DNA of 64,000 nucleotides from the NCBI GenBank assembly GCA_012656075.1, contig JAAKBF010000104.1, positions 62,001 to 126,000 on the forward strand, in the 5' to 3' direction. Made by a program: the position numbers and the translations under genes. Source of the stretch: Phytophthora hibernalis (Eukaryota; Oomycota; Peronosporomycetes; Peronosporales; Peronosporaceae). Positions 43,462 through 54,080 of this stretch are shown piece after piece (the first letter of the stretch is position 1; every line of letters starts with the position of its first letter). A model generated the notes under the pieces. That model saw only the letters and a program-made list of their open reading frames with translations, had not been told where the DNA came from and searched no databases.

Positions 43462-43924
43462 AATACAAAATCCAAGTCAAATCACTTGTTTTGGTTGTTC
43501 TGGTAAGTACGACTCCGACTACGGCCTGTTTATCGGCCCCGATAGTAAAGCCAAGTGAACGATTCGCCGCCGGTTTGCCGGGGTCGATTTACGAATCGAA
43601 CAATCCAGTTTTGAGTAGAACTCACAATGGTAATAACCTTATTAATATTTTGTGCTTTGCAACCAGTTTGTCCAGCTATATCGTGCAGTAGTTAGTGAAC
43701 GTACTTAGTGCTAAATCAAAGAGGCTTTGAATGGGGCTTTCCGAAGTCGTGTTTCATGCACTACAAGAGCAAAAAATGGCACGTCTAGAAAGTGCCAAAG
43801 CAAACACAAGTCGTGCTAGGGCTGTTGGAACGCTTTCAGATCACACAGGCACATTATGGGGAGTATGAAGCATGCACGAGTTACAGCAATTCGTGCTTGA
43901 GTACGATTTATAGTTATCTCGTAC

Positions 43925-44050
43925 TACCTCCGTCCCGAAATAATAATGTGCATTTAACTATTATGTGAGGCACACAATGTTTTTAAGGAATATTATTGAC
44001 CAAAATTGGGTCAAACCTAACTATGTACGCAATTTGATTGGTCAATATGT
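43925..44050. repeat. MITE-like fragment with inverted repeat
   Basis: CTACCTCCGTCCCGAAATAA at the left resembles Stowaway-type (mariner-related) MITE ends. TATTGACCAA (about 43,996) and TTGGTCAATA (about 44,037) form a perfect 10-bp inverted repeat. A related TTGATTGGTCAA block occurs near 2,636. The matching right terminus was not found, so classification is tentative. Confidence 0.35.
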
Positions 44051-44791
44051 GGTCGTTAGTTTATCCATACCAGTAATCAGTGTCTAATTGCAGGATTGTT
44101 TGCATATCTGTGCGGATCGATTGGGCGTTAAACTATCTAAACGCATGCTAACCCAACAGCTGTGGACACAAAGATTGGGCAGGTTGAATTTTTAGTCGCC
44201 CGACTTGATAGGTGTGTTTGTGAAATTGTATGTAGTGGTCCAAGGAGGCAACCAGTGTAAATGTAAAAAATAGAGCAGCCGCACAAGACAGCTATCACCC
44301 CAAAGAGGTCCTACGCGATGTATCAATCGTTCTGTGAGTAAACGTATAAATATCATTACCTGTATGCACATTATGTTTCGGGCCGGAGGTAGTACAAGAC
44401 AAGTCGTACGAATTACAATCGAAAGTGCCAAAAGACTGCAAAGCACAATACATGTAGTATGTATTAATTCATACAGCGACATCTCTCGGAGTCATTGCCC
44501 ACTTCTGTCAGTCAGCCGTTCCTCGCGATACATTGAACTCGCCGAGGTGAGCTCGATATCTTGCCAACCGTGAGACTTTTTCTGCAAAACGATACATGCC
44601 ACCCCCCCACATCAAGTATCTCAGTGGTAAAAATATCGGTAACGTTTGAGGTCCAGCTAGTGTGTGCCCGGGTCGCACTCGTAGCTGCACACTTAACCAT
44701 TCCGTGGTATGATTCACACCATTCCAGCCCCGTTTTATTCCCAAACTGGGATCACTGCACGTCATGAAAATAGGTGCTCTATTTCAAGGGG
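44051..44791. other. No gene recognised upstream of ciliary-like gene
   Basis: AT-rich intergenic sequence with only shadow ORFs. The right end should hold the promoter of the gene at 44,792. Confidence 0.4.
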
Positions 44792-45913
44792 ATGTTGCTT
44801 CACTTGCGCCGACAACTTGACAATCCAAAGACAGTTAACGATAGCATGAGCTTCCTGGACAGATTTCATGGCAAAATCGCTACGGTCACTGCGCAAGGTC
44901 ATCTAAAGAAGGCGGATGGGAGTGAAGAGATTCGTGTCGGAGCCCCCAAGCGTAGGCCAAAGCAACAGCAAACACAGCGCCCACCTGTAAACAACAACAG
45001 TAACCATGACAGCAACTTTAATCAGACGATGTTGCGACAGCCAACAAAAGTTCAAGTCCGCACCGAACGTGGACGGCCAGCTGCTACTGAGGCTGCACCA
45101 CCCATTCCAATTCAGACTCAACGTTCACCAGCGAGAAATTTTTACCAAGAATCTCCAGTAGTGTCTCCAAGGGGAAAGGCGAGCAGCTACGAATCGAAAG
45201 TGCCCGCGGCGCGGCAGCTAACTTCGCATACTACGAACAATCTCGCATCCCCGGCCGTGTGCGAGATGATTATCTTGACACCCATCCTACTCCATCGATT
45301 CGATCGCCAGAGCGCAGTATCACGAACGCGCCAGCCCAGAACTCGTCAAAGGAGTGCCGCTCACCCAGAGAAATTAACGAGTACCGTGTCGTCACAGATC
45401 ATGATCAACTCGCATTCAGCCGCAAGGCTCGACCGGTACAGTACGAGCCTTGCAAGCTGTCGCAGTACAAGAAAGAAAAACCGGACGGGTACTACGAGCT
45501 GGGAAAGCTGCAGCCCGACTTGAATACCGAAGACCTCGTAGGAAAGCGAGCGAAAACGAGCGCATTAAAGCCTTCTCTCAGAACCTACGGACCATCAACA
45601 AAAATTCACTAAGCAAAAATCTGCTGACACCAACAACGCCATCACCAAGCCCAAGTCTACACGGGAAAGGGGTCTGGATTTTGCAAAGCGCGTTCCCAAA
45701 CCGAGGCTCTCGCAGCGATCCGACTCGGCAGAAAGTGAAATTCCAACTGTCAGCCCGAGAGCTCCACGTACACACATCTCAAAGCTGAAGAACCCCAACG
45801 TTGTCATCGACGACGACTCGGATGACGAAGAGCTCAACGCCGAGCTGTTGCAGCTCCAACAACGTCACGAGGCCTCGCGCGCAGAGGTTGAAGCTCTCGT
45901 TGGGTCCGTGTGA
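44792..45913 (+). pseudogene. Ciliary/flagellar Jhy-like protein, frameshifted as read
   Basis: A gene of about 370 residues spread over three frames. It starts at ATG 44,792; MSFLDRFHGKIATVTAQGH is an alternative start at 44,846. A long disordered Q/N/P-rich part follows. A shift near 45,257 leads to DDYLDTHPTPSIRSPERS and then KKEKPDGYYELGKLQPDLNT. A second shift near 45,550 leads to ENERIKAFSQNLRTINK, and a third near 45,605 to GLDFAKRVPKPRL and the acidic end DDDSDDEELNAELLQLQQRH, stop 45,913. The ELGKLQPDL and FAKxxPKP motifs resemble ciliary proteins of the Jhy type, which would fit zoospore flagella. Clean composition on both sides of each shift makes sequence error as likely as decay. 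Confidence 0.5.
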
Positions 45914-46008
45914 TCAACTCTTTTATCTCAAATCATTCTCCTCCTTGCCTTCAGGCTAACATAACAGTACAATTCATCTTCCAAGAACCAGTTCCCACAT
46001 TTCTTCCT

Positions 46009-46603
46009 TTACCCCCACGCTTGTGTTAGACTGTAATTGAGCACGAGAACATCCCCACCTGGAAACTCTGTCAAACACACCACCAAATATCAAGTTAGAG
46101 AACCATACAAAAACTCGGAACAACCATCTTCACCTCAAACAATGAGCTAAGTCTCTGATCCGGGGATGGCGCGAACGAGCTATTGCAATACACAAACTGC
46201 ACACAATTCCTGTCAGCAACTCTCCACGTCCTCGTTTAGAAAACATTAATGCCACCAGTGATTCGGTATCTTTGAGTCGAAGCTGCTTCCTCAGGAACTT
46301 GTACACCTTGGCAGAAAAACAAAAAGAACAGTCAAACAAATTTCAATTTCTAAGTATTGCGATTTTCACCCACCACACTCAGCTGGTCATGGCCGCTGAC
46401 TGTGAACTTGGTGCGCTTCATGAGCGGTGCACTGCCCACGGCCACGAACTGCAACGTCACTGCGACATCAAAACGTCCACATCTCAGCTCCCACGGCACA
46501 TCACACGCCACAACTTCCACGCCATCGACGCCTACATCTCCTCATCCACCCACACACCTTTCGTGGGGCCCACAGGCCTCACAGCCGCCTCGGCTTCCGC
46601 CAT
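46009..46603 (-). CDS. ATG12: Autophagy ubiquitin-like protein ATG12, five exons
   Basis: Ubiquitin-like modifier conjugated to ATG5, forming part of the E3-like complex that lipidates ATG8 during autophagosome growth. Exons (minus strand): 46,603-46,558, 46,459-46,374, 46,306-46,256, 46,196-46,134 and 46,065-46,009. Introns are 98, 67, 59 and 68 bp, all GT-AG. The coding sum is 303 bp, giving 100 residues plus stop. Key segments are VTLQFVAVGSAPLMKRTKF, VYKFLRKQLRLKDTESL, FVYCNSSFAPSPDQRL and NYSLTQAWG. The last residue is the required C-terminal Gly, preceded by Trp, as in plant and animal ATG12. Length matches compact plant forms. It ends 95 bp from the convergent gene at 44,792-45,913 and is divergent from the transporter. 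The last acceptor (CAGAG before TTTCC) is slightly ambiguous. Confidence 0.9.
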
Positions 46604-46833
46604 CTTCACACTGATCCGATTTCTAACGTTAATCTCGGCTAAGTTCGACTTCTCGTTTCTATCCCTGCAAAGTACGAATACTACTCCCCATCCGTAAGAT
46701 ATTCTCTGAGCCAATCCCATTCCGCCAACGCTCTCCATCCCGTTCATCCGGAAGCCTAAGCCTAAATTCTGCCACAATTTACTCTGCGACTGCTCCATCC
46801 TTCGCCTCCGACTCGGACTCGGAGTCTGACGCC
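46604..46833. promoter_or_regulatory. Shared divergent promoter region
   Basis: 230 bp between the start codons of ATG12 (minus) and the transporter (plus). A CCAAT-containing block (GAGCCAATCCCATTCCGCC) lies near 46,710-46,730, where CCCATTCCGCCAA is a loose match to the oomycete initiator. Both 5' leaders must be short. Confidence 0.5.
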
Positions 46834-48430
46834 ATGTACACGCCTGTGAGCGAGTCCGACCCGATGCTCATGAGCCCCAGCGGCGGCAAAGAGCGTCGTT
46901 CGCCGCCCTCCAGCGCCGTCAACAGCCTACGACTGGAACCTCCGCCAGCCAAATGCAACGATGCCTTCTTCGCCGTGATTTTCCTAGCCAACGTGGTTCT
47001 TTTAGGCGTTTTAGCCTTCTGGAAAGGCATCCCGGTCCTAAGAGACGACATGTCCAAGAACCGCAGTGATGGGCGCGTGCCTAGAGGCCACTCGGTGGCG
47101 TGGACCATGATTGGTCTCTTATGCGCCGTCGGCACCGTGCTCTCTCTTGCCTGGATCAAGCTGCTCATGACCTACGCCGAGTCTATGATTAGGGTCGCGC
47201 TGTGGCTTAATGTAGGCATGGTGCTAGGCTTCGCTGTCACCACCTTCTCGGTCAACCCGTGGGCCGCGATCGTGTTCCTGGCCATGGCCGCCATCAACGT
47301 CTGGTACATCTACGCGGTGCAGAACCGGATCGGCTTCGCGTCGGCCAACCTCAAGGCGGCGTGTGCAGCCCTAAAAGACCACTCGGCCGTGTTTGGACTT
47401 GCCTTTTTCCTAGTGCTGCAGCAACTGGCCTGGATGGCACTGTGGGGAGTGGCTACTTTGGGCATGCACCAGATCTTCGTGGACGCCGACCCGGACTGTG
47501 ACCGGGAAATTGACCTCGCCAGTCGTGGACGCAGCCATGGAGGACTTTGCGTCGGTCTGCCAGCTTACGCGGCCATGTTCTACATGCTCACGAGTGTCTA
47601 CTGGGGACAACAAGTGCTGCAGAATATTTTGACCTGCACGACGGCGGGTGTCGTGGCGACCTGGTGGTACCAGCCCAATGCTCAGAAGGCAACGGTGGGA
47701 GCGCTCTATCGGTCGGTGACGACGTCGTTCGGGTCCATCTGCTTCGGATCGCTGATTGTGGCGGTGCTGCAGGCGTTGAGGACCATGGCCGACATGGCCA
47801 AGCGTCGTGCGAATGAGGAGAACAATGGAGGACTGGCGTGTCTGGCCTGCATGGCTGAGTGCATTTTGAGCTGCTTGGCGAATGTGATGGAGTACGTGAA
47901 CCAGTGGGCGTACGTGTACGTCGGTGTGTACGGCTATCCGTTCCGCAGGAGTGGCAAGGCTGTCATGGACCTGTTCAACAACCGCGGCTGGACGGCAGTA
48001 ATTAACGATGACTTGACATCAGGCGCGCTTTCGTTTGGTGCTATGGGTGTGGGTATTGTCACGTGCTGCATTGGCCTGTTGATGGTACGCTTTTCGCCAA
48101 TGGAGTGGTTTACGGCACTGGGCTCTCGGATGAGTGTCTACGGAACCATGGCTCTCATTGGCTTCATGGTTGGTCTCAGTATGGCCATGATTCTGGCCCA
48201 TGTGATTATTGCGGCACTCCACACTATTTTTGTGTGCTTCGCTGAGGTACGAGACCAAAATTCTCCTATTTGGTGTTGAGGTTTTTGTGGTACTAACAGT
48301 GTTGCCTGCTTGTTATCAGGACCCTGTTGCGTTCAACCGCAACCATCCAAAGGAGTACAACGACTTAGTGGCTGGCTGGCGCCAGTTCCATGGTGACGCG
48401 TTGCTCTCTGCTTACGGCGAGGCGGTTTAA
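46834..48430 (+). CDS. Choline transporter-like (CTL/SLC44/Pns1 family) protein
   Basis: Multi-pass membrane protein of the SLC44/CTL family, implicated in choline or related solute transport. Exon 1 is 46,834-48,246 (471 codons). A 73-bp intron follows (48,247-48,319, GTACGAG to TTATCAG, with branch-point-like ACTAAC at 48,292-48,297). Exon 2 is 48,320-48,430, joining CFAE to DPVAFNRNHPKEYNDLV, total 507 residues. The N-terminus is a cytosolic S/P-rich tail with no signal peptide. About ten hydrophobic segments follow, starting FFAVIFLANVVLLGVLAF, and the conserved family region is QNILTCTTAGVVATWWYQP. Intact. Without splicing the protein would end ten residues after the exon boundary. Confidence 0.9.
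48247..48319 (+). other. Intron of the CTL gene
   Basis: 73 bp, GT-AG, phase 0, with a TACTAAC-like branch site 22 bases before the acceptor. Confidence 0.88.
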
Positions 48431-49039
48431 CATGTAAGTGTGCATGGTGACCCCGAACTTTTTTTCTGATAGTGTGTCGACCAAGATGCCGAGTATGAGA
48501 TCACAGCCAACGATGACCAGATCACTATAATTTGCCTATTCATATACGTTTTGAAAACGTAAGCGTGTTGCCTTCTGGCTGAAAGCGGAGATGCTCCAGG
48601 TTCATTTCTTTTGAGATTCGAGGTATTTTTTAAACCGTTTTAAGAAAATGCGCTTAACACTCCATTCTTCGGGCACATGTGCAGGGAATTGCCCCGGCAG
48701 TATCAAAGTGCCAGTGGCACTGGCACTGTGCCACCACCGACGATGGAAGGTCCATCGTCATTGTACACGTAAACCACGTTCTTATATCGACCGATGCTAC
48801 CTTTTACAACGGGTGTGGAAAATGAAAGTTGTGGGGCTTTAGATTGAAGAAACGTTAGAAACAGAAGGATCTTTCTTCATCCTTTTCAACTACCGGTAGG
48901 TACATCGCACACGACGACATCGCCGGTGCGTCGCGGACGCAGCGCCGGTGATCCCTGCCGATGCATTGGCGACTGCTTCATAGATTCCTGCAATAAAGCG
49001 CTTTATCCATCTATTGTACCCCCGATTTATGTCACTTAG
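48431..49039. other. Intergenic with a perfect hairpin
   Basis: No ORF of note. GACGATGGA (48,739-48,747) and TCCATCGTC (48,751-48,759) pair perfectly around AGG, preceded by a second small palindrome (AGTGCC/GGCACT, about 48,710-48,724). ACATGTA follows the CTL stop codon. Confidence 0.5.
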
Positions 49040-49489
49040 GAGGAGTCTGTAGCAACTCCCCGCAGCCTTCCCGGCCTGAAGTTGTATGACACCTGCCGCG
49101 TCGGGCTTGGTGTTCACACCACCGCCTATATTGAGGTTGGGGATGTAGTTGGCGAGTACGTGGGCCGCCTGTTCAAGTACCCCGCCGTTATTGAAGGTCA
49201 GCCTTCGCAAGCCGTCAAATAGAACAGCGGATACACGATGCTGCTCAACGCGCAGTCCGTGTCGGGCATGTACGTCTATATTGAGGCGCTGAAGTGCGGT
49301 TCGATCACAAGATTCATGAGTAATTCCTGCGACCCCAACGGGGAGTTCGTGGAGATGCAGAATGGGATCACCAACGTCAAGGTGCTCGCGCGGATGATCA
49401 AGACCTCTCGGCCTGGTACGCAGCTTACTGTCAACTATGGGGACGAGATCTGATTTAAGTGAGCGTGTGACTCGTGATGGGTTTACCAG
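49040..49489 (+). pseudogene. SET-domain methyltransferase pseudogene
   Basis: Part of a lysine methyltransferase SET domain. In one plus frame: YDTCRVGLGVHTTAYIEVGD, VVGEYVGRLF, a TAG at 49,229-49,231, then NSGYTMLLNAQSVSGMYVYI. The substrate/SAM-binding block is ITRFMSNSCDPNG (family consensus NHSCDPN), and LTVNYGDEI closes the core. In the post-SET tail the codons where Trp and two Cys are expected are all TGA (TGA-TTT-AAG-TGA-GCG-TGT-GAC-TCG-TGA). Four disabling changes make it a pseudogene. It lies head to tail with the MULE remnant on the other strand. Confidence 0.72.
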
Positions 49490-49634
49490 GATGACGGACA
49501 AAATTAGGCGAAGGTCTTAGCTTGTTTCACCGTTCAACTACTAGACACAATGTAAGCAAACCCTACATGTATTGAGTACGGCGGAGACCGGGTAACACCA
49601 AGTGCTTAAAGACGCGTACTGGTGCGCTACAGGC

Positions 49635-51683
49635 TTAAAAGGTGAGAGCTGGACCTACAGACAAAGGCCTCCTTCCTTCAATCGCATTCTCTGCCTGTCG
49701 CTTACGTTTGGACTTCCTGCGACTCATGAGCACCTCGTTCCCTATGATGTCGATGTAGCCCAAGATCCGAATCGCGCACAACAGGTGAACACAGGATCCA
49801 AATGCGTAGAAATACCCACAACCGCACCACTTGTGTTCGATATCTACGATCCAGCCACCATATGGCTGGCCTTCCACCTCCATCCGGGCATAGTTAGAGC
49901 CCATCTGACCTGATACAGTGATACCCTCTTCCGAGGGCTTGTCTGGAGCGACGCTAACACGATCAACGGGCTGCGATTGAACGTGAACAGTACGAGAGGG
50001 TCCAGCAGCAACAATTCCATGTTGCTGCTCGTTCCAAATGCTCAAAAGCCTTTGCGTTCCACCTCCAAGGCTTTACGCGTGAGAGTCCGCGGTGGAACGA
50101 TATCAAAGCGAAACGGGTGCCCGTTTGACGACTGATCCTCGCAGCAATTATTCAGCTCTCGCAGCAGGGCTCCCATTTTCAATCGGCGGCGAAGAGTGTA
50201 GTCTCATTTGGGCAGAGCATTGAAGGTCTCCACTGGGTTGTTTGTCGAGGCGAATCCAATCGGCGTAGCGTAGATCTGCCACGCACTGAAGCGCCCATAG
50301 AGCCACTGGTTACACATATACTGCGAGAAGTACCACAGGAAAGGTTGACTGTGCCACTTCTGAACAATGAAGTCCCGCATCTAAAAACGGCACCTCGCTC
50401 CGCGCGAAGTGCAAGTCGTACATGTCACTCACTATTGAACTCCTCACAGCAGATGGAAATCATTTGATTGCGTTGTAGACCTTTGCATCACATAGAAGAA
50501 GCACATCAGCGTTTGAAGTTGTCCAGCACTGCATTCAGCGCGTTGTATTGGCGTGGTCCGCGTCTTGCCATGCTGTACTTGACCAGCAACTCGCGCGATG
50601 TGATCCAGAAGTGCAGCCTTCGCAGCGCCATCAGCACGCGCTGAAGTACGTCTTGTATCTCTTGCGAAACAATGGAGAGGGCCAAGAGATAAAAACTGCG
50701 CGAGGGATCAGACATTCCTACCACGAACACTGGGTACTCGCGGAAATCCATCTTGTACGTGGCATCCACGTGCAGAATGAAACCCTTGAGCGGAACTACC
50801 AGTCGCTGAATGAGTGATCTGGTTGACAGGCAAATTACGAACGGCCGCTAATCAGACCCGTTGCCAACCGTGGGCTTGCCTTCACGATCCAAATCCCAAC
50901 CAAATCAGAACGCCTGCGTCATCGACTCCTCTCCGGTGAAAGCCCTCACGTGGATCCATTCCCTCAGGTCCTCGACGCGATCATTGTTTAAAAGATACTT
51001 TCGCGAGAAGTGGTTTCCGAATTTCTGGACAGTAGACAGCGCTGGAAGCTCCTCTAGCGCGGTATCGAACTTGCGGAACATTGCCTGGCGAAACCGCATT
51101 GGGCGGAGGTGATGTTTGGTCAGCTCGTGACATAATTCCTTATGCATGCTGTCATCTTCTTCTTCTTTGGGAAGAGGTCCCTGAGACATGCTCACCGAAC
51201 TTAGACACCTCGTCGGTTTTCAGGCATGACAGCGTCTTTCCCCGCCACTGGCATGCAAACACAGCGGCATCATCGCAGCCATCCGAATTAGACGCAACCA
51301 AGCGATAACGCATCTGGTGTGGCTCGGATCCTGAGCAGGCCGTGCAGACAAGGGCGTTGCTCTTCGTGATCTCGAAAGACTTCCTACCGCTTAGTACAGT
51401 GTCCGCGTTCTCTGCATCCATGTCAAGGGCCACGTCTCGCCAGGCAATACCCCTTGGCATGTTTCCTCGCGTTCTCGGCTGGAAGGGAGAACGCTGTCAG
51501 TCGATCGTCAGGCCCCTGTCTGCGACATTTGGCCTCCGCGAGCGCTGGTTGGCTACTTCGGTCAGCCACTCGGCTCGTTTGTGCATCCACACAGAGAATG
51601 GACGGATGTCAAAGAGTCGACAATCGTTTTGTGTTGCTACCGTAAAGGATGGCATTCGCCCCATAAATTTGGTTCCGTTTTGA
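49635..51683 (-). pseudogene. MULE-type transposase with SWIM zinc finger, decayed
   Basis: Mutator-like transposase on the minus strand. The N-terminal region (about 51,660-51,152) has a possible zinc-binding part (ALVCTACSGSEPHQMRYRL, ACQWRGKTLSC). A helical linker follows (50,905-51,195; LREWIHVRAFTGEESMTQAF). The transposase core starts with HVDATYKMDFREYPVFVVG (first catalytic Asp) and continues SFYLLALSIVSQEIQDVL (50,769-50,506). A broken stretch includes FASTNNPVETFNALPK. The SWIM finger is at 49,860-49,790 (WCGCGYFYAFGSCVHLLC, pattern C-x-C-xn-C-x-H), followed by a basic tail (RRKSKRKRQAEN). Stops and frame changes disable it. TIRs were not identified. Confidence 0.72.
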
Positions 51684-51689
51684 ACTTAT

Positions 51690-52560
51690 GCGGTGCGAGT
51701 GACGCGTTCTCCTTTAGATTCAAATTTCACTTTTTAAGTTTAAAAACTTTTTAAGTGGAAAGGGTTACTAAGGGTGATCGCCTCATGGGGCGACGGTAGC
51801 CGCGCGTCGCGATTTTTAGCGCCATGTCTGCAATTGGGATGTGACGTAACGTAGAAATCGAGTGTTGCTTAGCTTGAAAATTGAACAGTGATATTGTTGT
51901 AGCACTACATGTACCTGAGTGGCAATACAGTAGCTGCCTCATAGGAAGTCGTTAGCAAATACGAAGTACAGTAGTTAAATGGCATCAATGTACCTCACTG
52001 AGAAACGAAATACATGTACATTATTATAATGCCAGCCGTTTGCAACCGGGGTTGTATTTCTGACGATCGACACCGCTGATTGGCTGGCTGCACCGTATCA
52101 TTCAAGATTATGTGGTACGGTCCCAAAAACGGGGTGTCGTTTGCAGTTTTAGTTGCTCGCACAGTAGCAAGTATCGCCTAAGTTTGCAGCCCAATCCTTT
52201 ACAAAAGACAAGTCAAAACTAGTCCGGGTTGCAAACGGAACTGTCGTGCACCTCCCTATCCAGCGGGCGGCCGGCGGCTTGCTGTTCGGGGCGGAGTACG
52301 GGCTCGAGAGGGGCAAAGGCTATAGCGTAAAGTAATAAAAGTAAGTTCGTTTGTTTGTTGTTTTTCACTTGGGTGCTAGTAGGAAGATTCACGACTGAGA
52401 TCAAAATCTTGGACAGCGGCTTCACGCCGAGCACCCTCATATGCATGACAACCTTCGGGTTTACTCACCCCTTCGCCCTGAGACATCCTCCTTCCTGCAA
52501 CGTGACACCTCGCCACGATAGAACCTCTCATCGCGTCAAAGGCGGCCATGTCCTCCGTTC
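51690..52560. other. No gene recognised; short direct repeat
   Basis: ACTTTTTAAGT occurs twice within 30 bp near 51,730-51,760. Two further ACATGTA sites lie near 51,906 and 52,012. Otherwise only shadow ORFs. Confidence 0.4.
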
Positions 52561-52564
52561 TCGC

Positions 52565-53523
52565 TCATCCTTCGACTCCTCCGGGTGTGATGTGTTGGCT
52601 CCTCTTCCACTTGCCGAATGAGCACGGCACATCTCGCGTTGTCTTTGCGGGACACTCATCACCATTGGCGCCACCCTTCAGGTACAACTTAGGCCTGATA
52701 AGGATCAACAGTCGCGGCGTCCGGTGAACGCTTCTCTCGCACGCCTGGCCCGTCGTCTTCGTGCCCCGGTGAGGGACCTCCCCGATCACCATCTTGCCGT
52801 CCTCGGCATGCCTGAAGTTCGCGTAGGAGTCGCACAACGACTTGTTCTTCCTCGTTGAAGTCTTCAGGCGGGCTGATTTCAGCTGGTGTTACGTGGTCGA
52901 GCTTCGCACTAGCGGTCTCCTGCTAGTACTCAGCTTCTTCTGAGCTGTCCGATCGTAAGCGTTCCAAGCTTGATCCCTCCTGTTGAGAGCGCTTGGCAGT
53001 GTTCGTCCACACGCACCTTGAACCCCTAGAACAACGACTCCGTCTGTAACTTGCCATCTCCGTCGCACAGGCACCACCCGTGCGTAAATAAGCCCGTACC
53101 GAGCACAATCTCACCGGCAAATAGCCCCCACGTCTCCCAGCCCAGCACCAAATCCAGGGTGACCACCAGGATTACCACTCCGGTAGTGCTGCAAAGCACA
53201 AACTTCACCAGGTCGTACACGGCATTGGAACATCCACGACTAGACATAAACAGATCAGGAGGATCCAGCAGATTCCTTGCGCCATTGCGACGCACCGAAG
53301 CCAGACGGCGATCACAGCTTCCACCGCGGCTCGCCCGTAGCGGCCAATTGAACGTACTGTACCAAATCCGGTAGAAATTCACTATAAGTGACATGGAACA
53401 CCTTCCACCAGCAACGGACCATCCGACCATAGCGTCAATATTACGACTCGTTCTCGAGCAGAACTTGCACTGGTACAGCAAAAAGAGCGCTCCACAGCGC
53501 GTACGCGTACGTAGGGTCGGCAC
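52565..53523 (-). pseudogene. Frameshifted membrane-protein remnant, family unknown
   Basis: The minus strand reads as protein in consecutive frames. 53,523-53,026 ends with LLDPPDLFMSSRGCSNAVYD and a hydrophobic segment (VKFVLCSTTGVVILVVTLDL), then WETWGLFAGEIVLGTGLFTH. After stops comes an acidic part (LDHVTPAEISPPEDFNEEEQ). 52,837-52,565 gives CDSYANFRHAEDGKMVIGEV and PRLLILIRPKLYLKGG. At least three disruptions. No family was recognised. Confidence 0.35.
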
Positions 53524-53565
53524 ACAGCGCGAGAGTACAGGGCCCGCGGCTCACCTTCGTTTCGG

Positions 53566-53610
53566 AGGCGCTTCACTTCCACCACTTCCACTTCCACCTT
53601 CACCTCCAAA
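53566..53610. repeat. CTTCCA-type microsatellite
   Basis: Interrupted run of CTTCCA/CTTCAC units; on the minus strand it encodes the E/V-rich stretch of a spurious ORF. Confidence 0.7.
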
Positions 53611-53696
53611 AATTCAAGCTGCTTCGCCATTTGGCTTCGAACTCCCCGACGATACACCCGATGGAGTTCGTGATGGCCTCGAGAAGGTGTACGCGA

Positions 53697-53733
53697 AACC
53701 GCTACCGTCTTACCCCACATATTAGGCATGTGT
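53697..53733 (+). repeat. Left copy of inverted repeat flanking element D
   Basis: About 37 bp with CCGCTACCGTCTTACCCC. The reverse complement, with a few changes, lies directly right of element D at 61,497-61,533. The left copy is 347 bp from the D boundary. Confidence 0.7.
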
Positions 53734-54080
53734 TCTCTAAACGAATACAACGCTGTTCATGCGTTCTATTCGTTTATAACGCCTATGTGCTATACATCGA
53801 ACACATTGCTAAAGAAACACGAAGGGTTGCTCTCTTAACTCTAGTTTTGTTAATTTACAGGCTTCTTCGCCTGAGTCGTTGCTCGTGGTGCTGTCGGGTG
53901 TAACTCGACACTCGAATATGAACAAACGGAGGGCTCGAGAGACTGTTTGAAGCTCAAATGAATTTTGACAGATGAGCAATGCGCTACCCGCATCGTAGAC
54001 CCTGTGGTATATTAGGCAGGTGATCAAAACGGGTTTGCACAGCACCCCAAGCGACAGGTAATGTCTCGTTAGAGCACATA

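Noticed and set aside
44600..44760. tRNA-derived SINE on the minus strand
   Set aside because: TGGTTAAGTG and GAGTGCGACCC loosely resemble A and B boxes, but the spacing is too short and no second copy or tail was found.
49442..49489. TGA read as Trp/Cys or selenocysteine in the SET gene
   Set aside because: TGA ends other frames here normally, oomycetes use the standard code, and an additional TAG disrupts the same domain; pseudogene decay is simpler.
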